DNA of 64,000 nt, from assembly GCA_963775935.1 (NCBI GenBank), contig CAVZKR010000002.1, positions 434,001 through 498,000 on the forward strand, written 5' to 3'. The DNA is from JBBIPA01 sp963775935. GTDB taxonomy: Bacteria > Chloroflexota > Dehalococcoidia > GIF9 > UBA5629. The position numbers were made by a program, and so were the translations under genes. Positions 39,516-47,670 of the stretch are shown one piece after another (the stretch's first letter is position 1; every line of letters begins with the position of its first letter). Under the pieces are notes generated by a model. It did no database searches. It had not been told where the DNA came from and saw nothing but the letters and a program-made list of their open reading frames with translations.

Positions 39516-39833
39516 ATGCCATACTTACCGGAAGTCTACAAGGATTTCAAAAAACAGTTTCCTAAGGTAGCCGAGGCATATGATGTGCTGGCTGATCGCT
39601 GCAATAAACAGGGACCATTGGATAAAAAATGCCAGCGGCTTATTAAGCTTGGTATTGCCATTGGCATCAATTCGGAAGGGGCGGTGCGCTCGCATGCACG
39701 GAGAGCTTTGAATGAGAAAATCTCGCCAGATGAGCTCCGCCATGCAGTGTTGATGGCAACGACTACAGCAGGATTTCCCACTATGATCGCTGCTCTGAAG
39801 TGGGTAGAAGAGGTCATCAAGAAAACAAAATAG
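39516..39833 (+). CDS. Carboxymuconolactone decarboxylase/AhpD-like protein
   Basis: 105 aa from ATG 39516 (RBS GGAGGG). The helical fold is seen in LIKLGIAIGINSEGAVRSHA and SPDELRHAVLMATTTAGFPT. The AhpD C-x2-C is missing: the site reads E-G-A-V-R-S-H, with a His but no cysteines. So it is not a thiol peroxidase reductase in the usual way. The general CMD family includes proton-transfer enzymes and uncharacterised members. Confidence 0.8.
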   Translation: MPYLPEVYKDFKKQFPKVAEAYDVLADRCNKQGPLDKKCQRLIKLGIAIGINSEGAVRSHARRALNEKISPDELRHAVLMATTTAGFPTMIAALKWVEEVIKKTK

Positions 39834-39848
39834 ATTGAGGTGAAAAAC

Positions 39849-40310
39849 ATGTATAAAAAGATATTGGCACCATTAGATACATCGGAGATGGCTGAATGCG
39901 CTTTATCTCATGTTAAGGCAATCGCTGGCGGTTGTCAGGTTCCTGAGGTAATATTATTTAGCGTAGTGGAGTCAATGCCTCATCTTAATCAACTCCGGGC
40001 CGAACTGGGTGAGGATTGGGTTCGTAATGCGAATAAAGGGCAGCGTACCGCTGCCGAAGAGTACCTTACTAAGAAGGCTGCTGCATTGAAGAAAGATGGT
40101 ATAAGCGTGACAATTGCTGTTGCCGAAGGTATAGCGGCTGATGAAATACTGGAGTATGCCCGTAAGAAGAACGTCGATTTGATTATCATGAGCAGTCATG
40201 GCAGGTCTGGCGTAGCTCGCTGGACATTAGGCAGTGTAGCGGATAGGGTGGTGCGTCATGCTACGGTGCCTGTGTTAACTGCCGCAGCGCCGGCCTGTAG
40301 GATTAACTAA
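39849..40310 (+). CDS. Universal stress protein 1 of 3
   Basis: 153 aa starting MYKKILAPLDTSEMAECALS. ATP-binding loop SSHGRSGVARWTLGSVADRV (G-x2-G-x9-G-S) is intact, as is the Asp after strand 1. The three adjacent copies (39849, 40374, 40899) are tandem duplicates that have diverged. They may tune metabolism under stress. Start ATG 39849 fits RBS GAGGTG. Confidence 0.92.
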   Translation: MYKKILAPLDTSEMAECALSHVKAIAGGCQVPEVILFSVVESMPHLNQLRAELGEDWVRNANKGQRTAAEEYLTKKAAALKKDGISVTIAVAEGIAADEILEYARKKNVDLIIMSSHGRSGVARWTLGSVADRVVRHATVPVLTAAAPACRIN

Positions 40311-40373
40311 TTTACGAGTAGATATGTGACTTCAGAGGAGATATTTTCTCAAATAAATAAAGGGAGGTTGGCT

Positions 40374-40826
40374 ATGTATAAGAAAATGCTGGTGCCACTG
40401 GATGGTTCTATTTTCGCAGCGAGCGCTTTGGAGCATGCCAAGGCTATTGCTAAAGGCTGTGATGTTCCAGAGCTGGTTTTAATCCGAGTGGTGGTGCCTG
40501 TCCCGGGATATGCAGGTATGGGTGAAGATTGGCATAATGAAGCAGAAAAGCGTGCCAAAAAGTGGACGAAAGACTACCTAGCTGAAATAGCTGAGGAGTT
40601 AAAGAAAGACGGTATTACAGCCAAGAGTGTTATGGCTGAAGGTGATGCCGCTGATGAAATACTCAGCTATGCCAAGAAAAACAATGTGGATTTGATTGTG
40701 ATGAGCACTCATGGCAGTTCAGGAGTGGCGCGCTGGTTGCTGGGTAGTGTTGCTGATAGAGTAGTACGCCATTCAGTTTGTCCGGTTTTAGTCATCTCGC
40801 AACATGAGTTGAAAAATACCAAATAA
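40374..40826 (+). CDS. Universal stress protein 2 of 3
   Basis: 150 aa starting MYKKMLVPLDGSIFAASALE. ATP loop STHGSSGVARWLLGSVADRV intact. ATG 40374 has RBS GGGAGG; a longer frame upstream has none. Middle gene of the tandem trio. The helix after strand 2 contains a longer acidic loop (GMGEDWHNEAEKRAKKWTKD). Confidence 0.92.
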   Translation: MYKKMLVPLDGSIFAASALEHAKAIAKGCDVPELVLIRVVVPVPGYAGMGEDWHNEAEKRAKKWTKDYLAEIAEELKKDGITAKSVMAEGDAADEILSYAKKNNVDLIVMSTHGSSGVARWLLGSVADRVVRHSVCPVLVISQHELKNTK

Positions 40827-40898
40827 TACGCTTGCATAGAATTCAAGGCATAGAAATGTTGATAGAGTGTTGATCTAACACTCGGGAGGAGTATGACT

Positions 40899-41363
40899 AT
40901 GTATAAGAAGATACTGGTACCGCTGGATGGTTCAAAGTTTGCCGAGTCCAGCCTTGAGCATGTGGAGGCGATTGCCAGGGGATGTGGCGTTCCCGAAGTT
41001 GTCCTTTTCGGGTCAGTAGAGATTGTAGCGCAAGCCGCCGGAATGAGCGATTTTCTGAGTGGCGATTATGGTATCCAGGCAGAGAAACAAACTATGGATT
41101 GGCTGAAAGGTTATCTTGTCAAGAAGGCTGATACGTTAGGCAATGAGGGTATTACTGTGAAGACAGCGGTTGCTCGAGGGAGTGCAGCAAATGAGATACT
41201 CGACTACGCCAAGAAGAATGGGATTGATTTAATAATTATGACCACACATGGCAGTTCTGGATTGGTGCGCTGGGCATTGGGGAGCGTCGCTGATAGAGTG
41301 GTACGCTATGCAGAGTGCCCGGTGTTAACCATTTCACCTCGTGGCTTGAGAAGCGGCAAGTGA
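40899..41363 (+). CDS. Universal stress protein 3 of 3
   Basis: 154 aa starting MYKKILVPLDGSKFAESSLE. ATP loop TTHGSSGLVRWALGSVADRV intact. RBS GGGAGGAG favours ATG 40899 over ATG 40893 by spacing. A small inverted repeat (GAGTGTT / AACACTC, 40865-40883) precedes the RBS and may be a local regulatory or stabilising hairpin. Confidence 0.92.
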   Translation: MYKKILVPLDGSKFAESSLEHVEAIARGCGVPEVVLFGSVEIVAQAAGMSDFLSGDYGIQAEKQTMDWLKGYLVKKADTLGNEGITVKTAVARGSAANEILDYAKKNGIDLIIMTTHGSSGLVRWALGSVADRVVRYAECPVLTISPRGLRSGK

Positions 41364-41479
41364 TGTTCTACCTTCAGCCTTCACTCCTTTGTCTGCGAGT
41401 AATCTGTGCTGGACTTCTACGCGGTTCTGGCTACAAGCTTGCATGAGAGGTTACCAAATATAATCGGGAGGACTGTGAT

Positions 41480-41830
41480 ATGGGACAACTGGTACATACC
41501 GTAAAAAAAGATGACCTTAAAAATGGGGAGATGAAGGTGGTGAATGCTGGCGGACGCGATATCCTTATTGCTCGAGTAAGCGATAGCTACTATGCTGCGG
41601 ACAGCCGTTGTCCCCACCTGGGTGGGGATTTGGGAAAGGGTAAGCTGGAAGGTAAAATTGTCACTTGCCCCCTTCATGGTTCTCAGTTTGACCTTACCGA
41701 TGGTAAGGTTATCCGCTGGACCAATTTCACCGGCTTTGCCTCGAAACTGGGGAAACTGCTCAAATCACCTAAGCCTCTTGTTCTTTACAAGGTGAAAGTT
41801 GAGGGTGATGAGGTTCTGGTAGAGATTTAG
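41480..41830 (+). CDS. Rieske [2Fe-2S] ferredoxin
   Basis: 116 aa. C44-x-H46 (CPHLGGDL) and C63-x2-H66 (CPLHGSQFDL) are all four ligands. It has no membrane anchor or signal, so it is a soluble Rieske-type ferredoxin. Tandem with a diverged paralogue at 41894. Likely electron donor to an oxygenase-, reductase- or stress-related enzyme that is not obvious here. Confidence 0.9.
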   Translation: MGQLVHTVKKDDLKNGEMKVVNAGGRDILIARVSDSYYAADSRCPHLGGDLGKGKLEGKIVTCPLHGSQFDLTDGKVIRWTNFTGFASKLGKLLKSPKPLVLYKVKVEGDEVLVEI

Positions 41831-41893
41831 TAATGGGGAAGGAGAGAGGGCAGGGTAAGAGGTGGTGCAATATGATCAGGAGATAACTGCGAG

Positions 41894-42244
41894 ATGGGGA
41901 AACTGGTATTCGTTGCCAAGAAAAGCGACCTGAAAGATGGAGAAATGAGAGAGGTGAACGCTGGGGGACAAGATATCCTTCTGGCTCGAATAGACAATAG
42001 CTACTATGCTGCGGACAGCCATTGCCCGCATTTAAGAGGAAACTTAGTCAAGGGTAAGCTGAAGTGCACTGTTGTCAGCTGCCCTCTTCAGGGTTCTCAG
42101 TTCGACCTTGTCACTGGCAAGGTCATCTACTGGGCTGGTTGCACTGACCCTGACGCAAAGCCAGAGACGTTGCTTAGAACGCCCAGGCCTCTGACTACTT
42201 ATAGGGTGACACTTGAAGGCGACAAGGTGCTGGTAGAAATTTAA
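41894..42244 (+). CDS. Rieske-like protein with one cluster ligand replaced (His66 to Gln)
   Basis: 116 aa, aligned without gaps to its neighbour. It keeps CPHLRGNL (C44, H46) and C63, but the second motif reads CPLQGSQFDL, so the outer His ligand is Gln (CAG at 42089-42091). Extra cysteines appear at LKCTVVSC and AGCTD. A normal Rieske cluster would be destabilised, and an altered cluster or loss of function is possible. Otherwise the fold is well kept, which argues for selection. Confidence 0.85.
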   Translation: MGKLVFVAKKSDLKDGEMREVNAGGQDILLARIDNSYYAADSHCPHLRGNLVKGKLKCTVVSCPLQGSQFDLVTGKVIYWAGCTDPDAKPETLLRTPRPLTTYRVTLEGDKVLVEI

Positions 42245-42298
42245 TTTTTGCTGGTTGGATGCAACAGAGGGAGAAACATTAAGAGTGAGAGGTCATAA

Positions 42299-44011
42299 TT
42301 GCCGATAGATTTCAATGTTATGGTTGGGGGTGAGGCAGGGCAGGGGGTGCAATCAATAGGCTTTCTGCTGGCCAAGGTTTTTGCTCGGGGCGGCTACCAT
42401 GTTTTTGCTGACCAGGACTATGAATCCAGGGTCAGGGGTGGGCATAATTTCTATCGAGTAAGGGTCAGTAATACCGCTGTGGGCGCTATTGTTGAGCAGG
42501 TGGATATGCTGATTGCCTTGAACAGGGAGAGCATTGATCTGCATCGGAATGAACTGGCACCTGATGGCGTTATTGTGTTTGATGGTGAAAAAGCCAGAGA
42601 CATAGCTGGCTCTCGTCAGGTGTTCGATGTGCCTCTCAACAGGTTGGCAGAGGAAAGCGCTGGCCACAGGATTATGGCAAATTCTGTTGCCTTCGGAATT
42701 GCTCTGGGCTTAGTGCATCACGATTTCACTATGGCGGAGGCCATGCTCCGTGTTCAGTTCGGTGCTGGCGAAATTGGCGAGAGCAATGTAAAGGCGGCTA
42801 AGGCAGGATATGACTATGCTCAGCAGAACTTTAAAGGGGAGTTTAACCGCAAACTGAATGGTATTGGCGATACCAAAAGGATGCTGCTCAACGGGAATGA
42901 AGCTATTGCCCTGGGTGCTCTTGCTGCCGGCTGTAAATTCGTAGCGGCATATCCAATGACACCCACCAGCTCAATCATGGAGTACCTGGCAGCCAGGTCT
43001 AAGGAGTACGGTGTTGTTGTCGTCCAGCCTGAGGACGAGATAGCAGCAATCAATATGATTATCGGTGCCAGCTATGCTGGTGTCAGGGCAATGACAGCTA
43101 CCTCTGGCGGTGGTTTTTGCTTGATGGTGGAGGGTTTAGGACTGGCAGGTATGACCGAGATACCTATCGTGGTGGTGGAAGGACAACGTGCTGGCCCGGC
43201 GATAGGACTACCTACGCGAACGGAACAGAGCGACCTGGAGTTTATCCTTCATGCTGCTCATGGAGAGTTTCCCCGTGCTGTGCTGACTCCATGTACAATT
43301 GATGATGCTTTCTGGTTGACGGTGACTGCTTTTAACCTGGCAGATAAGTACCAAATGCCTGTCATCGTTATCACTGACCAGCATCTGGCGAGCTCATATG
43401 CCACTGTTGATAAATTCGATATTTCCAGAGTGACTATTGACAGAGGCTTGCTCTATTCGGAAGGTGGGGCAGGTGAATATAAGAGACATTTGATAACCGA
43501 TTCGGGCATATCACCTCGTGCTTTTCCGTTGCAGGGAAAGGCACTGGTTGTTACCGATTCCGACGAACACGATGAATCAGGACATCTCATCGAGGATGCC
43601 GAAACCAGGACAAAAATGATGCAGAAGCGGATGCGCAAGCTCGTCAGTCTCCGGAAAGAGATTATTCCTCCTCAGGTCTATGGTTTGAAGAAGGCAAAGG
43701 CCACGCTTATTGGATGGGGCAGCACCTGTGGTGCTATCCGCGAAGCTGTTGATGTGCTACGCAAGAGGAATGTGAGCGTTAATGCAGTGAACTTGACTGA
43801 GCTTTATCCTTTGCCTGTTGATGTGCTGGCCAGGATTATGGGCAGTGCTCAAAAGGTGTATGTCATTGAGAATAATGCTACAGGACAGCTTGCCCGTCTC
43901 ATCAGAGCGGAGACAGGCAAAAAGGCCACTGGAAACATTCTTAAATATGATGGGCGACCATTCACACCGCAGTATATTGTCCGTGAGCTGGAAAAGGAGA
44001 TGTCACTATGA
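42299..44011 (+). CDS. korA: 2-oxoacid:ferredoxin oxidoreductase, gamma-alpha fused subunit
   Basis: 570 aa from a TTG start (RBS GAGAGG). Residues 1-190 are the gamma domain (VMVGGEAGQGVQSIGFLLAK, QDYESRVRGGHNFYRVRVSN). The rest is the alpha (pyrimidine-binding) domain (NGNEAIALGALAAGCKFVAA YPMTPTSSIMEYLA, TATSGGGFCLMVEGLGLAGM, YPLPVDVLARIMGSAQ-like C-terminus). With the beta subunit it converts a 2-oxoacid plus CoA to acyl-CoA, CO2 and reduced ferredoxin. The separate ferredoxin-type delta subunit is not encoded here. Confidence 0.92.
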   Translation: MPIDFNVMVGGEAGQGVQSIGFLLAKVFARGGYHVFADQDYESRVRGGHNFYRVRVSNTAVGAIVEQVDMLIALNRESIDLHRNELAPDGVIVFDGEKARDIAGSRQVFDVPLNRLAEESAGHRIMANSVAFGIALGLVHHDFTMAEAMLRVQFGAGEIGESNVKAAKAGYDYAQQNFKGEFNRKLNGIGDTKRMLLNGNEAIALGALAAGCKFVAAYPMTPTSSIMEYLAARSKEYGVVVVQPEDEIAAINMIIGASYAGVRAMTATSGGGFCLMVEGLGLAGMTEIPIVVVEGQRAGPAIGLPTRTEQSDLEFILHAAHGEFPRAVLTPCTIDDAFWLTVTAFNLADKYQMPVIVITDQHLASSYATVDKFDISRVTIDRGLLYSEGGAGEYKRHLITDSGISPRAFPLQGKALVVTDSDEHDESGHLIEDAETRTKMMQKRMRKLVSLRKEIIPPQVYGLKKAKATLIGWGSTCGAIREAVDVLRKRNVSVNAVNLTELYPLPVDVLARIMGSAQKVYVIENNATGQLARLIRAETGKKATGNILKYDGRPFTPQYIVRELEKEMSL

Positions 44012-44865
44012 CGGTGACGGCATCTGATTATGTTGGAATAACGCCAGCCTGGTGCCCCGGATGCGGTAATTTTGGTATTTTAAGGGCATTGAACCAGGCG
44101 CTGGTAGAGCTTGCGCTTGAACCTCACCAGGTGCTGCTGGTGTCTGGAATCGGGCAGGCAGGTAAGCTGCCTCACTACACCAGGGGGCATGTGCTCAATG
44201 TTCTGCATGGCAGAGCTTTGCCTGCGGCTGTGGGGGCTAAGATAGCGAATCCTGAACTTATCGTTGTTGTGGTTGGTGGTGATGGTGATGGCTATGGTGA
44301 GGGTGGCAACCATTTCCTGCATACGCTGCGCCGAAATCATGATATCACTTATCTGGTGCATAATAATCAGGTTTATGGCTTGACCAAGGGGCAAGCCTCG
44401 CCCACCAGCGATAAGGGTTTTATAACTAAAACATCGCTTGACGGGGCATGGACGCCATTAAATCCTCTGGCGGTCGCAATCGCCGCAGGCGCCAGTTTTG
44501 TTGCCCGAGGTTTTGCAGGAGATGTGGAACATCTCAGCAGACTGATTAAATTGGGCATTAAACACAAAGGTTTTGCTTTGCTCGACATTCTTCAGCCCTG
44601 TATCTCATTCAATCATAAGAATACCTATAGCTGGTATCGGGAGCGAGTGTATCGACTGGAAAATGAATCCGACTATGACCCGACTGACAAGCTGATGGCT
44701 TTCAGTAAGGCTCAGGAATGGGACGGGAAAATACCCATTGGTATCATATATCAAAAACAAGCTCCTACTTTCGAAGAGCAGTTGCCTGCACTGACTCAAG
44801 GATCACTGGTAAAGCAGGCGATAGAACCGCAAAAAATAGCGGCACTGTTAGAGGAATTTTTGTAG
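44008..44865 (+). CDS. korB: 2-oxoacid:ferredoxin oxidoreductase, beta (TPP) subunit
   Basis: 285 aa. AWCPGCGNFGILRALNQAL (Fe-S/TPP entry), the TPP motif VVGGDGDGYGEGGNHFLHTL, and LVHNNQVYGLTKGQASPTS (N-N-x-x-Y-G-x-T-x-G-Q) are classic. The start overlaps the stop of korA (ATGA), so the two are made in equal amounts. The likely substrate is 2-oxoglutarate or pyruvate; sequence does not decide. Confidence 0.93.
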   Translation: MTVTASDYVGITPAWCPGCGNFGILRALNQALVELALEPHQVLLVSGIGQAGKLPHYTRGHVLNVLHGRALPAAVGAKIANPELIVVVVGGDGDGYGEGGNHFLHTLRRNHDITYLVHNNQVYGLTKGQASPTSDKGFITKTSLDGAWTPLNPLAVAIAAGASFVARGFAGDVEHLSRLIKLGIKHKGFALLDILQPCISFNHKNTYSWYRERVYRLENESDYDPTDKLMAFSKAQEWDGKIPIGIIYQKQAPTFEEQLPALTQGSLVKQAIEPQKIAALLEEFL

Positions 44866-44907
44866 CAGGGCTGAAAAGCCAGAATGTGAAGCTAGAAAAG
44901 GAAAACA

Positions 44908-45306
44908 ATGCTGGAGAAAAAGATTTTAACAGAGTTTCGTACCATAGCTATGGTCGGTGCCTCACCAAATCCAGATCGTGCCAGTAACAGGGTATTCGAC
45001 TACCTGGCTCATCATGGTTACCACGTTATCCCGGTTAACCCCACTGCTCAGCAGATATTGGGGCATGCCAGCTATCCCAATTTGAGTGCTATCTCGGAGA
45101 GGGTAGAGATTGTGGATATCTTTAGAAATTCAGATGAGGTATTGCCTATCGTTGAAGAGGCAATTCGTATTGGTGCTAAAGCAGTGTGGATGCAGGAGGG
45201 TGTAATCAACAAGGAAGCAGCAGCGAAGGCGAAGGAAGCTGGATTGCTGGTAGTGATGGATAAATGCATTATGAAGGAACACAAGCGCATTGGTGAGAAA
45301 GCATAA
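44908..45306 (+). CDS. CoA-binding (YccU/YneT-like) protein
   Basis: 132 aa. A succinyl-CoA-synthetase-alpha-type Rossmann domain: TIAMVGASPNPDRASNRVFD, HHGYHVIPVNPTAQQILGHA, EIVDIFRNSDEVLPIVEEAI and VWMQEGVINKEAA. Stand-alone members bind CoA; the function is unclear. Placement after korAB links it to acyl-CoA metabolism. Confidence 0.88.
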   Translation: MLEKKILTEFRTIAMVGASPNPDRASNRVFDYLAHHGYHVIPVNPTAQQILGHASYPNLSAISERVEIVDIFRNSDEVLPIVEEAIRIGAKAVWMQEGVINKEAAAKAKEAGLLVVMDKCIMKEHKRIGEKA

Positions 45307-45467
45307 TACCGGGTAGGTTTTCGCGTGACTCTTAGAACAATACACCACAAAGGGAGGGTAGGGATATCCTTCGCTTTCTGTGATTATTGTATTGGTTATG
45401 GTGCTTGTCATGTCATGTGCTTTTCAGGAGGTAGAGAAGAGAATAGGATAGGATAGGATAAACGCCA

Positions 45468-46004
45468 ATGGCCAACCAGCACTTTCACGAAATGGGTTCA
45501 CATCCGGCATCATTCTTAGTAGAGACTATCGAGCTTTTGCCCAAGGGGCGAGTTCTCGATGTGGCGATGGGCTCAGGGCAGAACGCCGTGTATTTGGCAG
45601 CGATGGGGTTTGAGGTCGAGGGTATTGATATTTCACCTGAGTCGATTCGCAATGCTCTGGAATTGGCGCAGAAATTTGGCACTACCATTAGAGCTGAAAT
45701 TGCTGACCTTGAGGGTAGCTACCACATTGAAAGAAATACCTATGATGTCATCATCTGTTTTCATTACCTGCAACGTTCGCTGATACCTCAAATAAAAGAT
45801 GGGTTGAAGAAGGGTGGTATGGTGGTCTACGAGACCTTTATTGTTGACCAGGCAAAGCTATTTGGTAAACCCAGGAATCCTGACTACTTGCTCCAGCATA
45901 ATGAACTTCTCGCTATGTTTCGCGATTTTCGCTGCCTACGCTACCGCGAGGGAATCGTTGAAGGTCGTCAGGCAATTGCCAGCATTGTAGCAGAAAAGGT
46001 ATAG
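45468..46004 (+). CDS. SAM-dependent methyltransferase (TehB-like)
   Basis: 178 aa. Motif I RVLDVAMGSGQNAVYLAAMG, acidic end of strand 2 VEGIDISPESI, and VIICFHYLQRSLIPQIKDGL. Similar to TehB/UbiE-like methyltransferases acting on small thiols, tellurite or metabolites. The RBS is not obvious. The upstream gap contains a short GGATA tandem repeat (about 45444-45459). Confidence 0.85.
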   Translation: MANQHFHEMGSHPASFLVETIELLPKGRVLDVAMGSGQNAVYLAAMGFEVEGIDISPESIRNALELAQKFGTTIRAEIADLEGSYHIERNTYDVIICFHYLQRSLIPQIKDGLKKGGMVVYETFIVDQAKLFGKPRNPDYLLQHNELLAMFRDFRCLRYREGIVEGRQAIASIVAEKV

Positions 46005-46231
46005 CTAGCCACCAGCGATTTGAAGCGGTGGATGCTGTTTTTCCCCTCTTTTTCCCTACAGAAAATACCGATGCATCTTGTACTTGCTACTTTGCGACTA
46101 AGGTTACATACAGAAATCTCCTCCGATGGTAGTATAACCTTATGTCTAGCGTTGACAGTGCCACGTTGTCCAAATTACAAGCGACCACGTTGGATAAAAA
46201 AGATTGAACGTAAAATTGCAGGAGGCTCCAC

Positions 46232-46915
46232 ATGAAGAAAATGTTCAGTGGTGTGGTGGTTGTGTTTACTATTTCAGCAATCCTATTGACTCTTGTTGGC
46301 TGTGGAGTAGAGAAGACGATGAATAATAGAACTGATGAACTGAAACCTGTCGAGGTAAAAGACTATGAGGGCGAAAAGCTCTCTTCGATAAATGACTTCA
46401 GCGAAAATTCTATTGAAGGTCCGCAGCATGTCGATAAAGAAAAGTATCGGCTTTCTATTACCGGTCTGGTAGCGAATCCCAGAGATTATACCTATAACCA
46501 AACGATTTCCAGCTATAAGAGTTACAAAAAGGTGGTGACGCTGGACTGTGTCGAGGGCTGGAGCGTCACGGTTCTCTGGGAAGGTATTTTGCTTAGAGAT
46601 TTACTGGCTGAGGCAGGTCCTGCGCCAAACGCAAAAGTAGTTATCTTCCATGCCTATGATGGTTACACTACGTCTCTGCCGCTTAGTTATATCCTGGATA
46701 ACGATATCCTTCTCGCCTATAAAATAAATGATGTTACCTTGCCGCCAGAGAGAGGTTTCCCCTTCCAACTGGTAGCCGAGAGCAAGTGGGGTTACAAGTG
46801 GATTAAATGGGTGACCAAGATCGAGTTGTCTGATAATGCCAATTATAAGGGCTACTGGGAGAGCAGGGGCTACGCGAACGATGCCGACCTGGATAAAGAC
46901 TTTTTTGAGAGATAA
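46232..46915 (+). CDS. Molybdopterin-dependent oxidoreductase domain lipoprotein
   Basis: 227 aa. Signal peptide with lipobox (LLTLVGC) and then a sulfite-oxidase/MsrP-type domain: YRLSITGLVANPRDYTYNQT, the Mo-ligand Cys in VVTLDCVEGWSVTVLWEGIL, YDGYTTSLPLSYIL, PPERGFPFQLVAESKWGYKW and IKWVTKIEL. It lacks a twin-arginine motif, although Mo-cofactor proteins are normally exported folded by Tat. It is coupled to the next gene, a small b-type cytochrome-like protein, much like MsrP-MsrQ. Confidence 0.88.
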   Translation: MKKMFSGVVVVFTISAILLTLVGCGVEKTMNNRTDELKPVEVKDYEGEKLSSINDFSENSIEGPQHVDKEKYRLSITGLVANPRDYTYNQTISSYKSYKKVVTLDCVEGWSVTVLWEGILLRDLLAEAGPAPNAKVVIFHAYDGYTTSLPLSYILDNDILLAYKINDVTLPPERGFPFQLVAESKWGYKWIKWVTKIELSDNANYKGYWESRGYANDADLDKDFFER

Positions 46916-47154
46916 TGAACAATGTTTTGTTCCATCGCCTTGCCAGGAAAATCGTTCACTGGCTTTTCGTCGTTGTGATAGCGCTTTACGGCGTCACCGG
47001 TTATGGTATTACCCACTATCAGGTTGTCGAACAGGCGACCCTGGGACTGTTGAGCAAGCCCTGGGCTTTCAGGATACACGATAACCTGATGATACCATTT
47101 GTGGTTTTGCTGGCATTACATATTTACCAGATGGTTGGCAGGCGCAACCAGTAA
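46915..47154 (+). CDS. Small two-helix cytochrome b-like membrane protein
   Basis: 79 aa. Two hydrophobic helices, KIVHWLFVVVIALYGVTGYG and NLMIPFVVLLALHIYQMVG, each with an in-helix His (H15, H68) plus His at 34 and 55. Spacing would allow one or two b hemes in a dimer, as in truncated MsrQ/YedZ-like proteins. The start overlaps the stop of the molybdopterin gene, so it is probably that protein's quinone-linked electron donor. Confidence 0.7.
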   Translation: MNNVLFHRLARKIVHWLFVVVIALYGVTGYGITHYQVVEQATLGLLSKPWAFRIHDNLMIPFVVLLALHIYQMVGRRNQ

Positions 47155-47226
47155 AACTTGATATTTTTGGCGCAGCTATTAAAATGGAATTAGGGCTAAT
47201 TGTTTATCAGTCTGTGCAGGAGGTAG

Positions 47227-47553
47227 ATGATGGAAAGGTTTCGTGGTAGGGCGCATATTCCGGGAGCGGAAAAAAAATGGAACATAGAATTGGAGATGGA
47301 TTGGAGTAAGCAAGAGACCAGTGTCTATATTGGTGAAGCACCGGGCGTAATTAAGACCTGGCCGGGTCTGGTGGTGCGGACATTTGGCACCTATGAGCTG
47401 GCATTTAAAACCAAGGGTATTCCTCCTCTGCTTACCCACTGGTGGCATATTGTACGTGCTGGTGAAGATGCCCTCTGGGGACTGGTGGTAGGTTTGCCGG
47501 ATAAAACCGGCAAATGGACTACGTGTTCCGTAGCATTAAAGAAGATTGCGTAG
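47227..47553 (+). CDS. Conserved protein of unknown function
   Basis: 108 aa, RBS GGAGGTAG. Not recognised. The sequence is rich in Trp and has no signal or membrane helix: IELEMDWSKQETSVYIGEAP, RTFGTYELAFKTKGIPPLLT, HWWHIVRAGEDALWGLVVGL. It looks like a small beta-rich soluble domain, perhaps a ligand binder. It may be the last gene of the molybdopterin cluster. Confidence 0.65.
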   Translation: MMERFRGRAHIPGAEKKWNIELEMDWSKQETSVYIGEAPGVIKTWPGLVVRTFGTYELAFKTKGIPPLLTHWWHIVRAGEDALWGLVVGLPDKTGKWTTCSVALKKIA

Positions 47554-47670
47554 CTTTAGCTTTCATTTCGTGTCAATTAGTCGCGCTACTCTTTCTCAGT
47601 TGATCTTGCTACAGCGTTACGACGAAGCTAGTAATGTTTTCCATACCAGTATCCGAAGGTTCCATGAACT

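Noticed and set aside
45360..45440. Short lipoprotein-like frame (VIIVLVMVLVMSC...) before the methyltransferase
   Set aside because: Only ~24 residues, no RBS, and its stop falls in the GGATA repeat. Insufficient support.
46020..46235. 71-aa frame MKRWMLFFPSFSLQ... between the methyltransferase and the molybdopterin gene
   Set aside because: No RBS, no domain, and it overlaps a plausible promoter (TTGACA at 46152). Treated as intergenic.
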